Assembly: GCA_002722055.1 (NCBI GenBank)
Contig: PBKD01000015.1
Location: forward strand, 92,120 to 156,119
Origin: Rhodospirillaceae bacterium
GTDB lineage: Bacteria > Pseudomonadota > Alphaproteobacteria > SHVP01
Reading direction: 5' to 3'
DNA: 64,000 bases
Every line of letters starts with the position of its first letter. Position 1 is the stretch's first letter. The position numbers and the translations under genes were made by a program. The notes beneath the pieces were generated by a model. It was given only the letters and a program-made list of their open reading frames with translations. It had not been told where the DNA came from and made no database searches. Of the stretch, positions 34,925-44,203 are shown piece after piece.

Positions 34925-36400
34925 ATGAATTTATCTGACAGTATATCTAATTATAGCAAAGTGAAACCAAATTACCCAGCTATTATTTATGAATCAAATT
35001 CAATTTCCTATTTACAATTAGAAAATTTAATTAATCATGCTTCTGCATTAATTAAATCTGAAGGAGTATCCCAAGGTGACTTGGTAGGTATATGTTTGCC
35101 TGATAGTATAAACCATATTATTGCTTTTTACGCTTTGATTAGAAGTGGCATTGCCATTTTACCAATGGATATTAGGTGGCCTATTGAGGAGAGGAAAAAC
35201 ATACTAGCAGCATTTTCTCCTAAGCTTTTACTTGTCGATGATAATTTAAATTATAAATTAAAAACAATAATTGTTTCTGAAGACTGGCTAGAAAAATCAA
35301 TTATTGATATAAATTCAGCTTATCAAAATGAAATTAGAACAAATGCTTCAAGTGACCTAGTCCTATCACTATCAACTGGTACTACAGGTATTCCGAATGG
35401 TCCAATGCTAACTCATTCACAAATGGAAGCAAGGTTCATAACTCAAAAGAAATCATTATATTTTGGTGATGAAGATATCTTTTTAGCTGCAACGCCTTTT
35501 TATTTTGGTGCAGGACGAAGTTTTTTAATGGGTATGATTCATAACGGATGTACGGTTGTTCTTATGAAAAAACCATATACAGCGGAAGAATTAGTCGATT
35601 ATATAGTTAAATACTCAATTAATGTTTGTTTACTTGTGCCAACTATTTTGAGAAATCTTTTAAAAGAGAAAAATATAGAAAAAAAATTAAATAATAAACT
35701 TAGATTATTACTCTCCACAGGATCTATCCTTCATTCTAATGAGAGAAAAGAAGTTATGGAAAAGATATGCCCTTATCTTTTAAATTACTATGGTTCTACT
35801 GAGGGAGGGGGGGTATCTGTTCTATCTTGGGATGATCCTTTGGACAAATCAGACTCCGTTGGAAAAACTGTCCATGGGACTATTTTGGAAGTAGTTGACG
35901 ATGATGGCAATCCAATTATGGATAATAATATTGGACGAATAAGATATAAAGGCCCTTCAGTAGCAAAAAGTTTTTTTATAAATAGTAATAAAACTTCATC
36001 CTACTTTGAAAATGGTTGGTTCTATCCTGGGGATCTTGGATATTTTGACTCTGATGGGTACTTGTACTTATCAGGTAGGTCTAAAGATGTTATTATACGT
36101 TCAGGTATAAATATATATCCCGCTGAAATTGAAAATATTATTATATCTCACCCAATGGTCAATGACGTTGCAGTAGTTCCTTGGCCTTCAAGAATAAGAG
36201 GAGAGGAAATAGCAGCATTTATCATTGCTAATGATAAAAAATCATTTAAAAAAGATTATATTTTTGACTACTGTTCCGAAAAAATCAGTAAATATAAAAT
36301 TCCAAGAGATATTTTTTTACTTGAGGAATTTCCAAAAAACTCAGTAGGTAAAATTTTAAAAAATAAATTGACTGAACAATTAAAAACTATTGAAGATTAA
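34925..36400 (+). CDS. Class I adenylate-forming enzyme (AMP-dependent acyl-CoA ligase-like)
   Basis: A 491-residue AMP-forming ligase that activates a carboxylate via an acyl-adenylate. Motif A3 is L-S-T-G-T-T-G-I-P-N-G (P-loop-like), motif A5 is Y-Y-G-S-T-E-G-G-G, motif A7/A8 is Y-P-G-D-L-G-Y-F-D-S-D-G-Y-L-Y-L-S-G-R-S-K-D-V-I in sequence, and the catalytic Lys is in P-K-N-S-V-G-K-I-L. The substrate acid cannot be read. It is convergent with a CMD-like gene and close to TRAP-DctQMP genes, so ligation of an imported carboxylate to CoA is a reasonable inference. Confidence 0.9.
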   Translation: MNLSDSISNYSKVKPNYPAIIYESNSISYLQLENLINHASALIKSEGVSQGDLVGICLPDSINHIIAFYALIRSGIAILPMDIRWPIEERKNILAAFSPKLLLVDDNLNYKLKTIIVSEDWLEKSIIDINSAYQNEIRTNASSDLVLSLSTGTTGIPNGPMLTHSQMEARFITQKKSLYFGDEDIFLAATPFYFGAGRSFLMGMIHNGCTVVLMKKPYTAEELVDYIVKYSINVCLLVPTILRNLLKEKNIEKKLNNKLRLLLSTGSILHSNERKEVMEKICPYLLNYYGSTEGGGVSVLSWDDPLDKSDSVGKTVHGTILEVVDDDGNPIMDNNIGRIRYKGPSVAKSFFINSNKTSSYFENGWFYPGDLGYFDSDGYLYLSGRSKDVIIRSGINIYPAEIENIIISHPMVNDVAVVPWPSRIRGEEIAAFIIANDKKSFKKDYIFDYCSEKISKYKIPRDIFLLEEFPKNSVGKILKNKLTEQLKTIED

Positions 36401-36413
36401 ACCTTAAATAGTA

Positions 36414-37046
36414 TTAGTATGGAGAAGGACAGTTATTTTTTAATCCTTCTTCTTCCCAAATTTTTACAGCATCAATTAAAGTAGGCCCTCCACATGGTAA
36501 TAACATATACGATAACGCTTCAGCTAGTTCAGCTTGAGAAGCTCCATTTTCGAAAGTTCTTTGTAAATGTATTCTCATAGGCCCATAAGATCTTCTTGCC
36601 GCGTGACAAACTGTTAAAATAATTTCAGCAATTTTTGGTTCAATATCACCTCTAGCATTTTCACATATATCAAGATAACATTTTTTTGAGTAGTCATCCG
36701 GGATCCATTCTCCCCAATGTGTAAAACCAAACCATAGTGCCCGATGAGATTCTGCCGCCCCAGCAAGAGCAATTGCATTCGTTAAAATTTCTGAGCTTAA
36801 TCCAATTTTTTTTGCCCTTTTCATATGTATATGTCCATGTTCTTCGTCAGCTGCTACTTGCAGAGCTGCCCATACAAGTTCTCTATTTTTTAGAGTTAAT
36901 GTTCTTTCTTCTAGGGTTAAGTTTTCATAAAAACTATCATAACTTTCTAAAAGTTTTGGATCCCATTCTCCAATCATTTTATGGTAAGTAAGAAGGTAAC
37001 CTCTTTTTTCTAAGACCTTATCTAATATTTTTTTTTTATATGACAT
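36414..37046 (-). CDS. Carboxymuconolactone decarboxylase (CMD)-like protein
   Basis: A 210-residue all-helical protein with two CMD-type segments: E-L-V-W-A-A-L-Q-V-A-A-D-E-E-H-G-H-I-H-M-K-R (residues ~56-78) and E-I-I-L-T-V-C-H-A-A-R-R-S-Y-G-P-M-R-I-H-L (~140-160), each followed by a helix of the form G-x-S-x-x-E-x-x-x-A. The AhpD-type C-x-x-C is not present, so peroxidase activity is unlikely; decarboxylase or a non-catalytic role is open. It is divergent from the TRAP-DctQ gene by 116 bp and may process the TRAP substrate (inference). Confidence 0.75.
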   Translation of the reverse strand: MSYKKKILDKVLEKRGYLLTYHKMIGEWDPKLLESYDSFYENLTLEERTLTLKNRELVWAALQVAADEEHGHIHMKRAKKIGLSSEILTNAIALAGAAESHRALWFGFTHWGEWIPDDYSKKCYLDICENARGDIEPKIAEIILTVCHAARRSYGPMRIHLQRTFENGASQAELAEALSYMLLPCGGPTLIDAVKIWEEEGLKNNCPSPY

Positions 37047-37162
37047 TTTTTCCTCTATTTTTTATATTTTAAGAATAATAATACTATATCTTGATTGATA
37101 TTTAAAAAAATTTACATAAAATATGTTTTAATGTTAACATTTTTTTATTTTTGTGAGTTTTT

Positions 37163-37780
37163 ATGAATAGTCAAAATAAACCTAAAATTCCATTTGAGAG
37201 AACTACAAATTTTTTTGCTTGGATAGCTGGAGCTTTAATATTATTTGCTGCCATATTGGTATCTCTTGATATTTTAGCCAGAGAAATATTCTCTGATAAT
37301 CTTTTTGAAAGTTATGAAATATCTATATATATTTTTGCAATAACAGTAGCTTTCTCTTATGCATATGCATTAACAACTAAAACACATATTAGAATTGATG
37401 CTCTATATGTTCACTTGCCAAAATTATATACAGTAATTTTGGATATATTTTCATGCGCTGTTATTTCTATGGTCGCTGTGGGTTTATGTTATTATGGTTG
37501 GCTAACTGCGATTGAAAGTCTTTCGTTCCCTACAAATGATATTTGGGGTGCTAGGTCAGTATCCGATCTTTATGTTCCTCTTGTAATACCTCAAGCTTTA
37601 TGGGCTCTTGGATTAACTTGGTTTGCTTTAACATCACTTCTGTTTCTATTTAAGAGCTTGTTCTTATTTTTAAAGAAAGATTATAAATCAATTACATATC
37701 TAATTGGTATTCAAAAGAGAGAAGAAGGTGATGAATTAACCGAAGCTCTAGAGTTAACAAAAAATGAAAAATTATTATAG
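37163..37780 (+). CDS. dctQ: TRAP transporter small permease (DctQ family)
   Basis: A 205-residue membrane protein with four hydrophobic segments, the small TRAP subunit. The layout (I-F-A-I-T-V-A-F-S-Y-A-Y, then T-H-I-R-I-D-A-L near the cytoplasmic loop) is typical, with a hydrophilic C-terminal tail. It starts a DctQ-DctM-DctP operon with only 15 bp to DctM. It works with the large permease and periplasmic binding protein to import an organic acid with sodium. Substrate unknown. Confidence 0.92.
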   Translation: MNSQNKPKIPFERTTNFFAWIAGALILFAAILVSLDILAREIFSDNLFESYEISIYIFAITVAFSYAYALTTKTHIRIDALYVHLPKLYTVILDIFSCAVISMVAVGLCYYGWLTAIESLSFPTNDIWGARSVSDLYVPLVIPQALWALGLTWFALTSLLFLFKSLFLFLKKDYKSITYLIGIQKREEGDELTEALELTKNEKLL

Positions 37781-37795
37781 GGGTATTTAAATAAA

Positions 37796-39079
37796 ATGAC
37801 AGTAATAGCAGTTATCCTTTTACTTCTCTTAGCAGCCTCAGGAATATATGTTGCCGCAGTCCTAGGTCTAGTTTCAGTAATCCTTGGAGAAGCATTTTCT
37901 TTTTTACCACTAATGCCATCATTGGGAACTGTTAGTTGGGGGGCAAGTTCTAATTTTCTGTTGGTTGCTGTTCCTTTATTTATATTAATGGGTGAAATAT
38001 TGTTACGCACTGGTATTGCTGCAGATATGTTTAACGCTTTAGATAAATGGGTAAATTGGATACCGGGCGGGCTAATGCACACTAATGTAGCATCCACAGC
38101 TTTATTTGCTGCAACAACTGGATCTTCAGTTGCCACTGCTGCGACAATAGGTACTGTTGCGGTGCCGAATATTGAAAAGCATGGTTATGGACCCTCTTTG
38201 TTTTTAGGTTCACTTGCAGCTGGTGGTACTTTAGGAATACTTATTCCCCCTAGTATTAGTATAATAATATATGCTTTTTTAACCGATAGTTCAGTTAATG
38301 ATTTATATCTTGCCGCAATGATACCGGGGTTTTCATTAGCTGTGATGTTTTCGGTAGCTATATATATTGCATGTAAAATTAATCCCTCTCTCAGCGGAAC
38401 ACGAGATAAAGCTAGTTGGTCTGAGAGATTTAGAGCTCTACCTCATTTATTGCCTCCTATAATTCTTTTCTTGGTTGTTATTGGTTCCATTTATATTGGA
38501 ATTGCTACACCTACTGAAGCAGCATCTCTGGGAGTAGTTGCATCTTTAATTTTTGGGTTTTCTAGAAAAAGAATAAACATAGAAGTTCTTAAAAGATCCT
38601 TTGAAGGGACTATGAAAACTACTGCTATGGTTCTTTTGATTGTTGTTGTAGCCCATTTTCTTAACTTTGTTTTACAAACTATTGGAGCTACCCAGTTCAT
38701 TACTGATTTCATGGATAATTTAGGATTAAATCCTTACGTAGCTATTATACTTATAATTGCGTTTTATCTAGTTTTAGGTATGTTTATGGAGGGTTTAACT
38801 TTGATAACAGTAACCACACCAATTGTTGTTCCTGTGATTTTAGCCCTTGGATTTGATCAGGTATGGTTTGGTATAGTTTTTGTCATACTTATAGAAGCAT
38901 CATTGATTACGCCACCTATTGGTATTAATTTATTTGTGGTACAAGCAGTAAGGGGAAAAGGGGAATTTAGAGACGTAGTAATTGGCTCTTTACCCTTCCT
39001 AATCATGATGATTGGTATGATTTTCTTACTTCTTTTGTTCCCAGGTATTGCAATGTGGCTACCAAATCTATTAAACTAA
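37796..39079 (+). CDS. dctM: TRAP transporter large permease (DctM family)
   Basis: A 427-residue membrane protein with about twelve hydrophobic segments, the ion-coupled permease of the TRAP system. Diagnostic family segments are A-A-T-T-G-S-S-V-A-T-A-A-T-I-G-T-V-A, G-I-L-I-P-P-S-I-S-I-I-I-Y, A-T-P-T-E-A-A-S-L-G, and E-G-L-T-L-I-T-V-T-T-P-I. It follows DctQ by 15 bp with an AGGGG site and precedes the binding protein by 61 bp. It imports a solute by sodium symport; the solute is not readable. Confidence 0.94.
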   Translation: MTVIAVILLLLLAASGIYVAAVLGLVSVILGEAFSFLPLMPSLGTVSWGASSNFLLVAVPLFILMGEILLRTGIAADMFNALDKWVNWIPGGLMHTNVASTALFAATTGSSVATAATIGTVAVPNIEKHGYGPSLFLGSLAAGGTLGILIPPSISIIIYAFLTDSSVNDLYLAAMIPGFSLAVMFSVAIYIACKINPSLSGTRDKASWSERFRALPHLLPPIILFLVVIGSIYIGIATPTEAASLGVVASLIFGFSRKRINIEVLKRSFEGTMKTTAMVLLIVVVAHFLNFVLQTIGATQFITDFMDNLGLNPYVAIILIIAFYLVLGMFMEGLTLITVTTPIVVPVILALGFDQVWFGIVFVILIEASLITPPIGINLFVVQAVRGKGEFRDVVIGSLPFLIMMIGMIFLLLLFPGIAMWLPNLLN

Positions 39080-39140
39080 TGTACGTACAACTCATCAATA
39101 ATTTTATGAATTTAATTTTTATAAATATAAAGGGGGAAAT

Positions 39141-40190
39141 ATGAGTTTATTAAAAAAATTAGCATTAATTAAAATTGCTATTCTTTTTGTTTTAGCAACC
39201 TTTAACATTGCTAATGCAAAAGATTTATTAAATGTGATTGGTAATGTTAGTGTTACTACTCAATTTAAAACACTTCAAAAGCCATTTTGGACAGAAAAAG
39301 TTCCTGATGCTTCTGGAGGTGATATCAAAGTAAATTTCAAAGGTTGGAATGAGATGGGTCTTAAGGGTCCAGAAGGTTTAAGACTTCTTATGAAAGGTCA
39401 AACCCAGGTTGCTTCATTTCAGCTTGGTCACGTATCAGGAGAACATCCAATTAATGACACAACTGACTTAGCAGGTATGTCTCCAACTATTGATGACTTT
39501 TGGAAAGTTACACAGTCTTTTAGACCAACATTAGAAAAGTTCTACGAAGATAATTTTGGTGTAAAAATTCTAACTATGCAGTCATTTCAAGCGCAGATTC
39601 TTTATTGTAGAGACCCTTTAAAGAGCTTAGCAGATATGAAAGGCAGAAAAGTTAGAAGTTCAGGTGTTTCTCAATCTGATTTCTTATCAGCTATTGGAGC
39701 TTCTGCAATACCAATGTCTTTTACTGAAGTTCAACAAGGCCTTCAAAAAGGAGTTATTGATTGTGCTATAACCGGAACTTTAGGGGGTTATTCTGCAAAA
39801 TGGTGGGAAGGTGCAAATTATCTTTACACTTTACCAATAAATTTTGCTGCTGGAGTAACTGCTGTAAATATAAAAGCATGGAACTCAATGGACCCTAAAA
39901 ACCGTAAAGTAATTGAAGATCGTATCAAAGCACATGAGAAAGCTATGTGGGATCTTAATAGAAGTGAAGGTGAAATGGGAATTCTTTGTAATACAACTGG
40001 CCCTTGTCCTGAAGGAAAGCCTGGTGGTATGAAAAGAGTTGACCCTTCTGACGCTGATATGAAGCTTTTGAAAAAGATTATGCTTGAAACAGTTCTTCCA
40101 AGATGGGCTAAAAGATGTGGCTCAGATTGTGCAAAACAGTTCAATAATACTATTGGAAAGGTTACAGGTCTAAGTGCACCTACATCCTAA
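39141..40190 (+). CDS. dctP: TRAP transporter substrate-binding protein (DctP family)
   Basis: A 349-residue periplasmic binding protein. The signal peptide spans about residues 1-26 (basic K-K, a hydrophobic core, cleavage after N-A-N-A). Mature DctP features are the G-R-K-V-R-S-S-G motif, with its Arg usually salt-bridging a carboxylate ligand, and Q-Q-G-L-Q-K-G-V-I-D-C-A-I-T-G. Four late Cys residues (C-N-T-T-G-P-C, then C-G-S-D-C) may form disulfides. A GGGGGA site precedes the ATG, and a strong terminator follows, as expected for a highly expressed binding protein. Confidence 0.93.
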   Translation: MSLLKKLALIKIAILFVLATFNIANAKDLLNVIGNVSVTTQFKTLQKPFWTEKVPDASGGDIKVNFKGWNEMGLKGPEGLRLLMKGQTQVASFQLGHVSGEHPINDTTDLAGMSPTIDDFWKVTQSFRPTLEKFYEDNFGVKILTMQSFQAQILYCRDPLKSLADMKGRKVRSSGVSQSDFLSAIGASAIPMSFTEVQQGLQKGVIDCAITGTLGGYSAKWWEGANYLYTLPINFAAGVTAVNIKAWNSMDPKNRKVIEDRIKAHEKAMWDLNRSEGEMGILCNTTGPCPEGKPGGMKRVDPSDADMKLLKKIMLETVLPRWAKRCGSDCAKQFNNTIGKVTGLSAPTS

Positions 40191-40212
40191 TCAAAAGTTT
40201 TAGATAAAAACT

Positions 40213-40246
40213 AAACCCCCTTTTTGGAAACAAGAGGGGGTTTTTT
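40213..40246 (+). terminator. Strong bidirectional intrinsic terminator between dctP and the convergent small gene
   Basis: A 9-bp perfect stem (AAACCCCCT at 40213-40221 with AGGGGGTTT at 40235-40243) encloses a 13-nt loop and runs into TTTTTT at 40241-40246. On the minus strand it is followed by T-rich AGTTTTT, so it can serve both dctP and the convergent gene ending at 40252. Confidence 0.88.
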
Positions 40247-40251
40247 ATAGC

Positions 40252-40608
40252 TTATTTGCTAACAATTTTTACAACTTCACTAAATTCAAGTTCTTTTGAA
40301 GAGTCAGCAGATTCTTCTTGATCTAAAATTATGCTTCTCATTATTCTACTAATATATTGAAGTCTTTGTTGGGTTCTTTGTATTTCTGCTTCAGGAGTTG
40401 GTTTAAAATTATCGATACTATTTCTTTTGAATAAACCTTTATCCTCTATCAACCTTTCAATTGTATCCAGTCTATCCTTAGTCACAGATAACTCTTCCAT
40501 AACTGCCATTAACATTAAATGAAGTTTATCAACTGCTGGATCTTCAAAATATTGAGGGCGTTTACCTTTAGCTTTTCTTGGAATGTTTTTTTCAGAAGTT
40601 TCAGTCAT
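40252..40608 (-). CDS. Small hydrophilic coiled-coil protein of the methyltransferase operon
   Basis: A 118-residue protein I do not recognise. It has a basic N terminus (R-K-A-K-G-K-R-P), a heptad-like helix (M-E-E-L-S-V-T-K-D-R-L-D-T-I-E-R-L-I, residues ~38-56) and a second helical segment near 72-95. There is no signal peptide or membrane segment. Its ATG overlaps the stop of methyltransferase 3 (ATGA), so the two are translationally coupled and co-regulated. Its role could be an accessory or subunit of that enzyme, but no homology supports this. Confidence 0.72.
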   Translation of the reverse strand: MTETSEKNIPRKAKGKRPQYFEDPAVDKLHLMLMAVMEELSVTKDRLDTIERLIEDKGLFKRNSIDNFKPTPEAEIQRTQQRLQYISRIMRSIILDQEESADSSKELEFSEVVKIVSK

Positions 40609-41750
40609 TTTTCCGCTACTAATATTGGGAACTTAGTTCTAAAGCTAGGTTGATCTCCATTTTTTATTGCTTTTTGAGCAAGGTATGTTTCAGATTTATT
40701 AAGTTGAACTTTATTATGTCCAAAACCTGCTTCTACAGTTTCTGAAACCCAATTCATATCTCTTAATTTCACAAGAAATGTCTCATTATTATTATATGCT
40801 TCCCAATCAGTGATGAAAGCGGTAAATGGATCCATTCCGTCAGTATTAGGTACATCCAAGTGAAGCATTATTCCACCAGGTTTTAAAATTCTGTGACATT
40901 CTTTTAAAATATTTTTGAAAGCTGAGGTGGAAGTTTCATGGAGCACAATATGAGAACATACCACATCAAAACTGTTATTCTCAAAGTTTGTTTTCTCTGC
41001 ATTTTGTTGAGAAAAATGAATAGGTTTATCTAGATAGTTTGCTCTAGCATGGGCATATTTTACCATACCAGCTCCACAATCTATACCATGAACCTCAGCT
41101 TCAGGAAAAGTTTCAACCCACGGAACGGTAGAGTGACCAACAGAACACCCCATATCTAATATTTTTTTAGGAGATTTATTTGGGTACTTCTCTTTAAAAT
41201 AATTTGTTAGCGTTCTTCCAAGATCATCATTTAAATTACCAAGACCACCAATAGCATAAATAAACACACTCCGATCATATACTGCACCTGCACTAATATC
41301 ATTTTCATTTTTCTCCCAGTGGTAACCTCCTGGTTGAAGGTGAATATCGGCAGCAGTATGGTAACTTGGAGTTTTAAAATCTTTAGTTACTTCACAGCTA
41401 CTTTTTTTTGTCTTTGGTGAAGCAGCAGCTTTTTCGTGGAGATTATCATATTCTCTTTCTACTGAATCAATCACTGAATCCCACATCATTTCTTGACTTG
41501 CTCTTTGAGTAGCCGAATAAAGTCTGTAAAATGGATCGTTAGTCATAACCTTTCTTACTTCATGTCTGTTTTCTGGCTCTCTTTTATATTCTTTAATAAA
41601 AGCTGGTTTAATTTTTTTCTCATAAATTTTATGATTTAAAGGTGAGATATCCTTAGCAAGTACGAGTCTCAAATTATGAACAAACTGTTGCCTAACATTT
41701 TCATCATGGTTGGCTTCAACTAGCATAGGGTGTCTAATTTGCGTATCCAT
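40605..41750 (-). CDS. SAM-dependent methyltransferase with family-specific N-terminal domain (paralogue 3 of 4)
   Basis: A 381-residue paralogue. The N-terminal domain has N-H-D-E-N-V-R-Q-Q-F-V, Y-E-K-K-x-x-P-x-F, R-x-E-V-R-K-V-M, and D-I-H-L-Q-P-G-G-Y; the methyltransferase half has L-D-M-G-C-S-V-G-H-S, G-I-D-C-G-A-G-M-V-K-Y-A-H, F-S-Q-Q-N-A-E-K-T-N-F, L-H-E-T-S and R-I-L-K-P-G-G. It follows methyltransferase 4 by 36 bp and overlaps the small coiled-coil gene by 4 bp, forming a three-gene operon. A heterodimer of 3 and 4 is possible but unproven. Confidence 0.87.
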   Translation of the reverse strand: MDTQIRHPMLVEANHDENVRQQFVHNLRLVLAKDISPLNHKIYEKKIKPAFIKEYKREPENRHEVRKVMTNDPFYRLYSATQRASQEMMWDSVIDSVEREYDNLHEKAAASPKTKKSSCEVTKDFKTPSYHTAADIHLQPGGYHWEKNENDISAGAVYDRSVFIYAIGGLGNLNDDLGRTLTNYFKEKYPNKSPKKILDMGCSVGHSTVPWVETFPEAEVHGIDCGAGMVKYAHARANYLDKPIHFSQQNAEKTNFENNSFDVVCSHIVLHETSTSAFKNILKECHRILKPGGIMLHLDVPNTDGMDPFTAFITDWEAYNNNETFLVKLRDMNWVSETVEAGFGHNKVQLNKSETYLAQKAIKNGDQPSFRTKFPILVAEK

Positions 41751-41786
41751 TTTTTTTCCTTATAATTTAAATAAAAAAATATTTAT

Positions 41787-42890
41787 TTATACTTTCTGAC
41801 CTCCGGCAGCCCACCATACACCATGAGGGTTGTCGGGAATCATTTCATCAAAAATATTTTGTTTTTTAAACCCTCCAGCTATTATAGGCTTTTTTATATC
41901 CATATCATGCAATGCACCCCAGAATGGTTCATGATTGAAATGTGTACTCCAATCTCTATACCACTCCATATAAGCCGGGAGTTCTTTATTTCTTAGTGGT
42001 ACATCCATATGAGCCATTACTCCACCTTTTTTTAATATTCTATGACAGTCTTTCATAATTTTTGGTAGAGCTTTAGAAGATGTTTCATGTATCATTATAT
42101 TTGAAATAATTAGATCAAAATGATTATCTGGAAATTCTGTCTTTTCAGCATTTTGCTGAGAAAAATGAACTTCAACCCCCATTTTTTCCATTTTAGCATG
42201 AGCCATTCTTAACATTCCTGCTCCAAGGTCTATGGCAAAAATTTTTGCTTCTGGAAAAGCTTTAGACCAAAAAAATGTAGATCCACCGGCTGAACAACCT
42301 TGTTCTAAAATTTTTTTTGGTTTTAAATTTGGAAAGCGATTTTTTATAAATTTAATTAATGCTAATGAAGGGTGGTTTCCACCCCTAAGTCCCTGACCTT
42401 TTCCATATATTGAGCCACTAGTATCATATAAAGCTCCAGACATTATATCTTTATCATTTAATTCAAGGCCGTAACCCCCAGGCATACCATGAATATCAAC
42501 TGCACTAACATATCTTGGTATTTCTAGTTTACTATTAGTTTTGATTGAGCCTTTCTTTTTACCTCTTATAGTAGTTTTATCGATCAGATCATCATATTGT
42601 CTAACTGATTTACTCTCTGAAGTTTCCCACATTAAACCTTGAGCGGTTGACCATAAGGAACCCCATGATTGAAAGGTTGGCTCTTTGACCATTTGTTTTC
42701 TTGCCTCATGACGGTTTTTAAAATTTCTACCCTTTTCTTTTCTAAAGCTAGGTTGGGCTTTTTTTTCGTAAACATCTTGTAATTTTGGTCCAAAATTTAG
42801 GTTAATATGTCGTTTTAAGCCTAAAACAAACTCATCTCTTGCATTTTCATCGTGATTAACTTGAATAAATGGATGATTAAGTAAAGGCAT
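41787..42890 (-). CDS. SAM-dependent methyltransferase with family-specific N-terminal domain (paralogue 4 of 4)
   Basis: A 367-residue paralogue closest in layout to paralogue 2 (both have W-G-S-L-W-S, D-I-H-G-M-P-G-G-Y and Y-G/S-K-G-Q-G). Motif I is L-E-Q-G-C-S-A-G-G-S, then A-I-D-L-G-A-G-M-L-R-M-A-H, F-S-Q-Q-N-A-E-K-T-E-F, I-H-E-T-S. I start at the ATG at 42890 because AGGAG lies 7 nt upstream; an ATG at 42923 has no ribosome site. It is the first gene of a three-gene operon, divergent from the FAD monooxygenase. Substrate unknown. Confidence 0.87.
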   Translation of the reverse strand: MPLLNHPFIQVNHDENARDEFVLGLKRHINLNFGPKLQDVYEKKAQPSFRKEKGRNFKNRHEARKQMVKEPTFQSWGSLWSTAQGLMWETSESKSVRQYDDLIDKTTIRGKKKGSIKTNSKLEIPRYVSAVDIHGMPGGYGLELNDKDIMSGALYDTSGSIYGKGQGLRGGNHPSLALIKFIKNRFPNLKPKKILEQGCSAGGSTFFWSKAFPEAKIFAIDLGAGMLRMAHAKMEKMGVEVHFSQQNAEKTEFPDNHFDLIISNIMIHETSSKALPKIMKDCHRILKKGGVMAHMDVPLRNKELPAYMEWYRDWSTHFNHEPFWGALHDMDIKKPIIAGGFKKQNIFDEMIPDNPHGVWWAAGGQKV

Positions 42891-42999
42891 TTTATTCTCC
42901 TGCTGTTTGACTATTGTTTTCATTTTAACATAGTATATAAAATATTTAATAATTTTTTTTTATTATTATATTTCATAATGAATTCAATAGGTAAACATA

Positions 43000-44199
43000 A
43001 TGAATAATTCTGACCGTGTAGTAATTGCAGGTGCTGGACCAGTTGGACTAGTGAGTGCAATGTGTCTTGCAAATGAGGGAATACCTGTTTTAGTCCTTGA
43101 AATGGGTGATCAACTTCCAATTGATTTGAGAGCTTCTACATTTCATCCGCCAACACTAGATATGTTAGATAAATTTGGAATAACCTCAAAATTAATTGAA
43201 GCTGGTCTTACTGCCCCGACATGGCAATACAGGGATAGAGAGTCAGGAGAGAGAGCCGAATTTGATTTAGGTTTAATCAGTGATAGAACTGCTCACCCTT
43301 ATAGAGTTCAGTGCGAGCAACATAAAATGACCAGAATGATTTTATCTGAATTAGAATCAAATGATTTAGTTGAGGTTCAATTCTCTACAAAAGTAACTGA
43401 TGTAGGTCAAGATTCTGATTTTGTTTATTTAACTATTGAGAGAAATGGTGAAAAAAATAAAATTAAAGGAAAATACGTAATAGCTGCTGATGGTGCAAAT
43501 AGTGCTATAAGGCAAAGTTTAAATTTAGGTTTTGAGGGAGTTACATATCCTGAATGGTTTGTTCAGGCGACTACTCCGTTTGAATTTAGAGACTATATTC
43601 CAAACCTTTCATTAATTAATTATGTTTCAGATTCAAATGAGTGGTTCGTATTATTAAGAGTAGTAGGTAATTGGCGTTGTTTATTTCCTTCAAGAGAAGG
43701 AGAAAAACAAGAAGATGCAATTTCAGAGGATAGTCTTCAAAAAAGAATAAATGGAATCTTGGAAAGAAATGAAAAGTATCATCTAACTCATAAAACAATT
43801 TATAGAATTCACCAAAGGGTTGCTACAACTTATAATGTTGGAAAAATTTTTCTTGCAGGAGATTCAGCGCATTTAAATAACCCCTTAGGTGGGATGGGTA
43901 TGAATGGTGGTATCCATGATGCAGTAAATTTAACTGAGAAACTAACAAAGGTTTGGAAAAAAACTGCTGATGACTCATTATTTGATTTATATACTAAACA
44001 AAGACAACCGGTAGCTGTTGAAAGTGTTCAAGCCCAAGCAGAGAGAAATAGACAATTGTTGAACGAGAGAGATCGTGAGACTAGATTAGCTCGATTTAAA
44101 GAAATGCAATCAACTGCTAATAATCAGAGTAAAGCAAGGTCTTTCCTGTTAAAGTCTTCAATGATAGAAAGCTTAGAGAAAGCAGCTAGAATTCAATAA
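43000..44199 (+). CDS. FAD-dependent aromatic monooxygenase (group A, MhpA/PHBH-like)
   Basis: A 399-residue single-component flavoprotein hydroxylase. FAD-binding motifs are V-I-A-G-A-G-P-V-G-L (8-17), the D-G motif A-A-D-G-A-N-S-A-I-R, and the G-D-S-A-H motif followed by N-P-L-G-G-M-G-M-N-G-G, all in family order. It hydroxylates a phenolic or aromatic ring with NAD(P)H and O2. The substrate is not readable, and it lacks the C-terminal thioredoxin-like domain of larger phenol hydroxylases. It is divergent from methyltransferase 4 and convergent with the TRAP-TAXI permease, 4 bp apart. Confidence 0.9.
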   Translation: MNNSDRVVIAGAGPVGLVSAMCLANEGIPVLVLEMGDQLPIDLRASTFHPPTLDMLDKFGITSKLIEAGLTAPTWQYRDRESGERAEFDLGLISDRTAHPYRVQCEQHKMTRMILSELESNDLVEVQFSTKVTDVGQDSDFVYLTIERNGEKNKIKGKYVIAADGANSAIRQSLNLGFEGVTYPEWFVQATTPFEFRDYIPNLSLINYVSDSNEWFVLLRVVGNWRCLFPSREGEKQEDAISEDSLQKRINGILERNEKYHLTHKTIYRIHQRVATTYNVGKIFLAGDSAHLNNPLGGMGMNGGIHDAVNLTEKLTKVWKKTADDSLFDLYTKQRQPVAVESVQAQAERNRQLLNERDRETRLARFKEMQSTANNQSKARSFLLKSSMIESLEKAARIQ

Positions 44200-44203
44200 A
44201 AAA

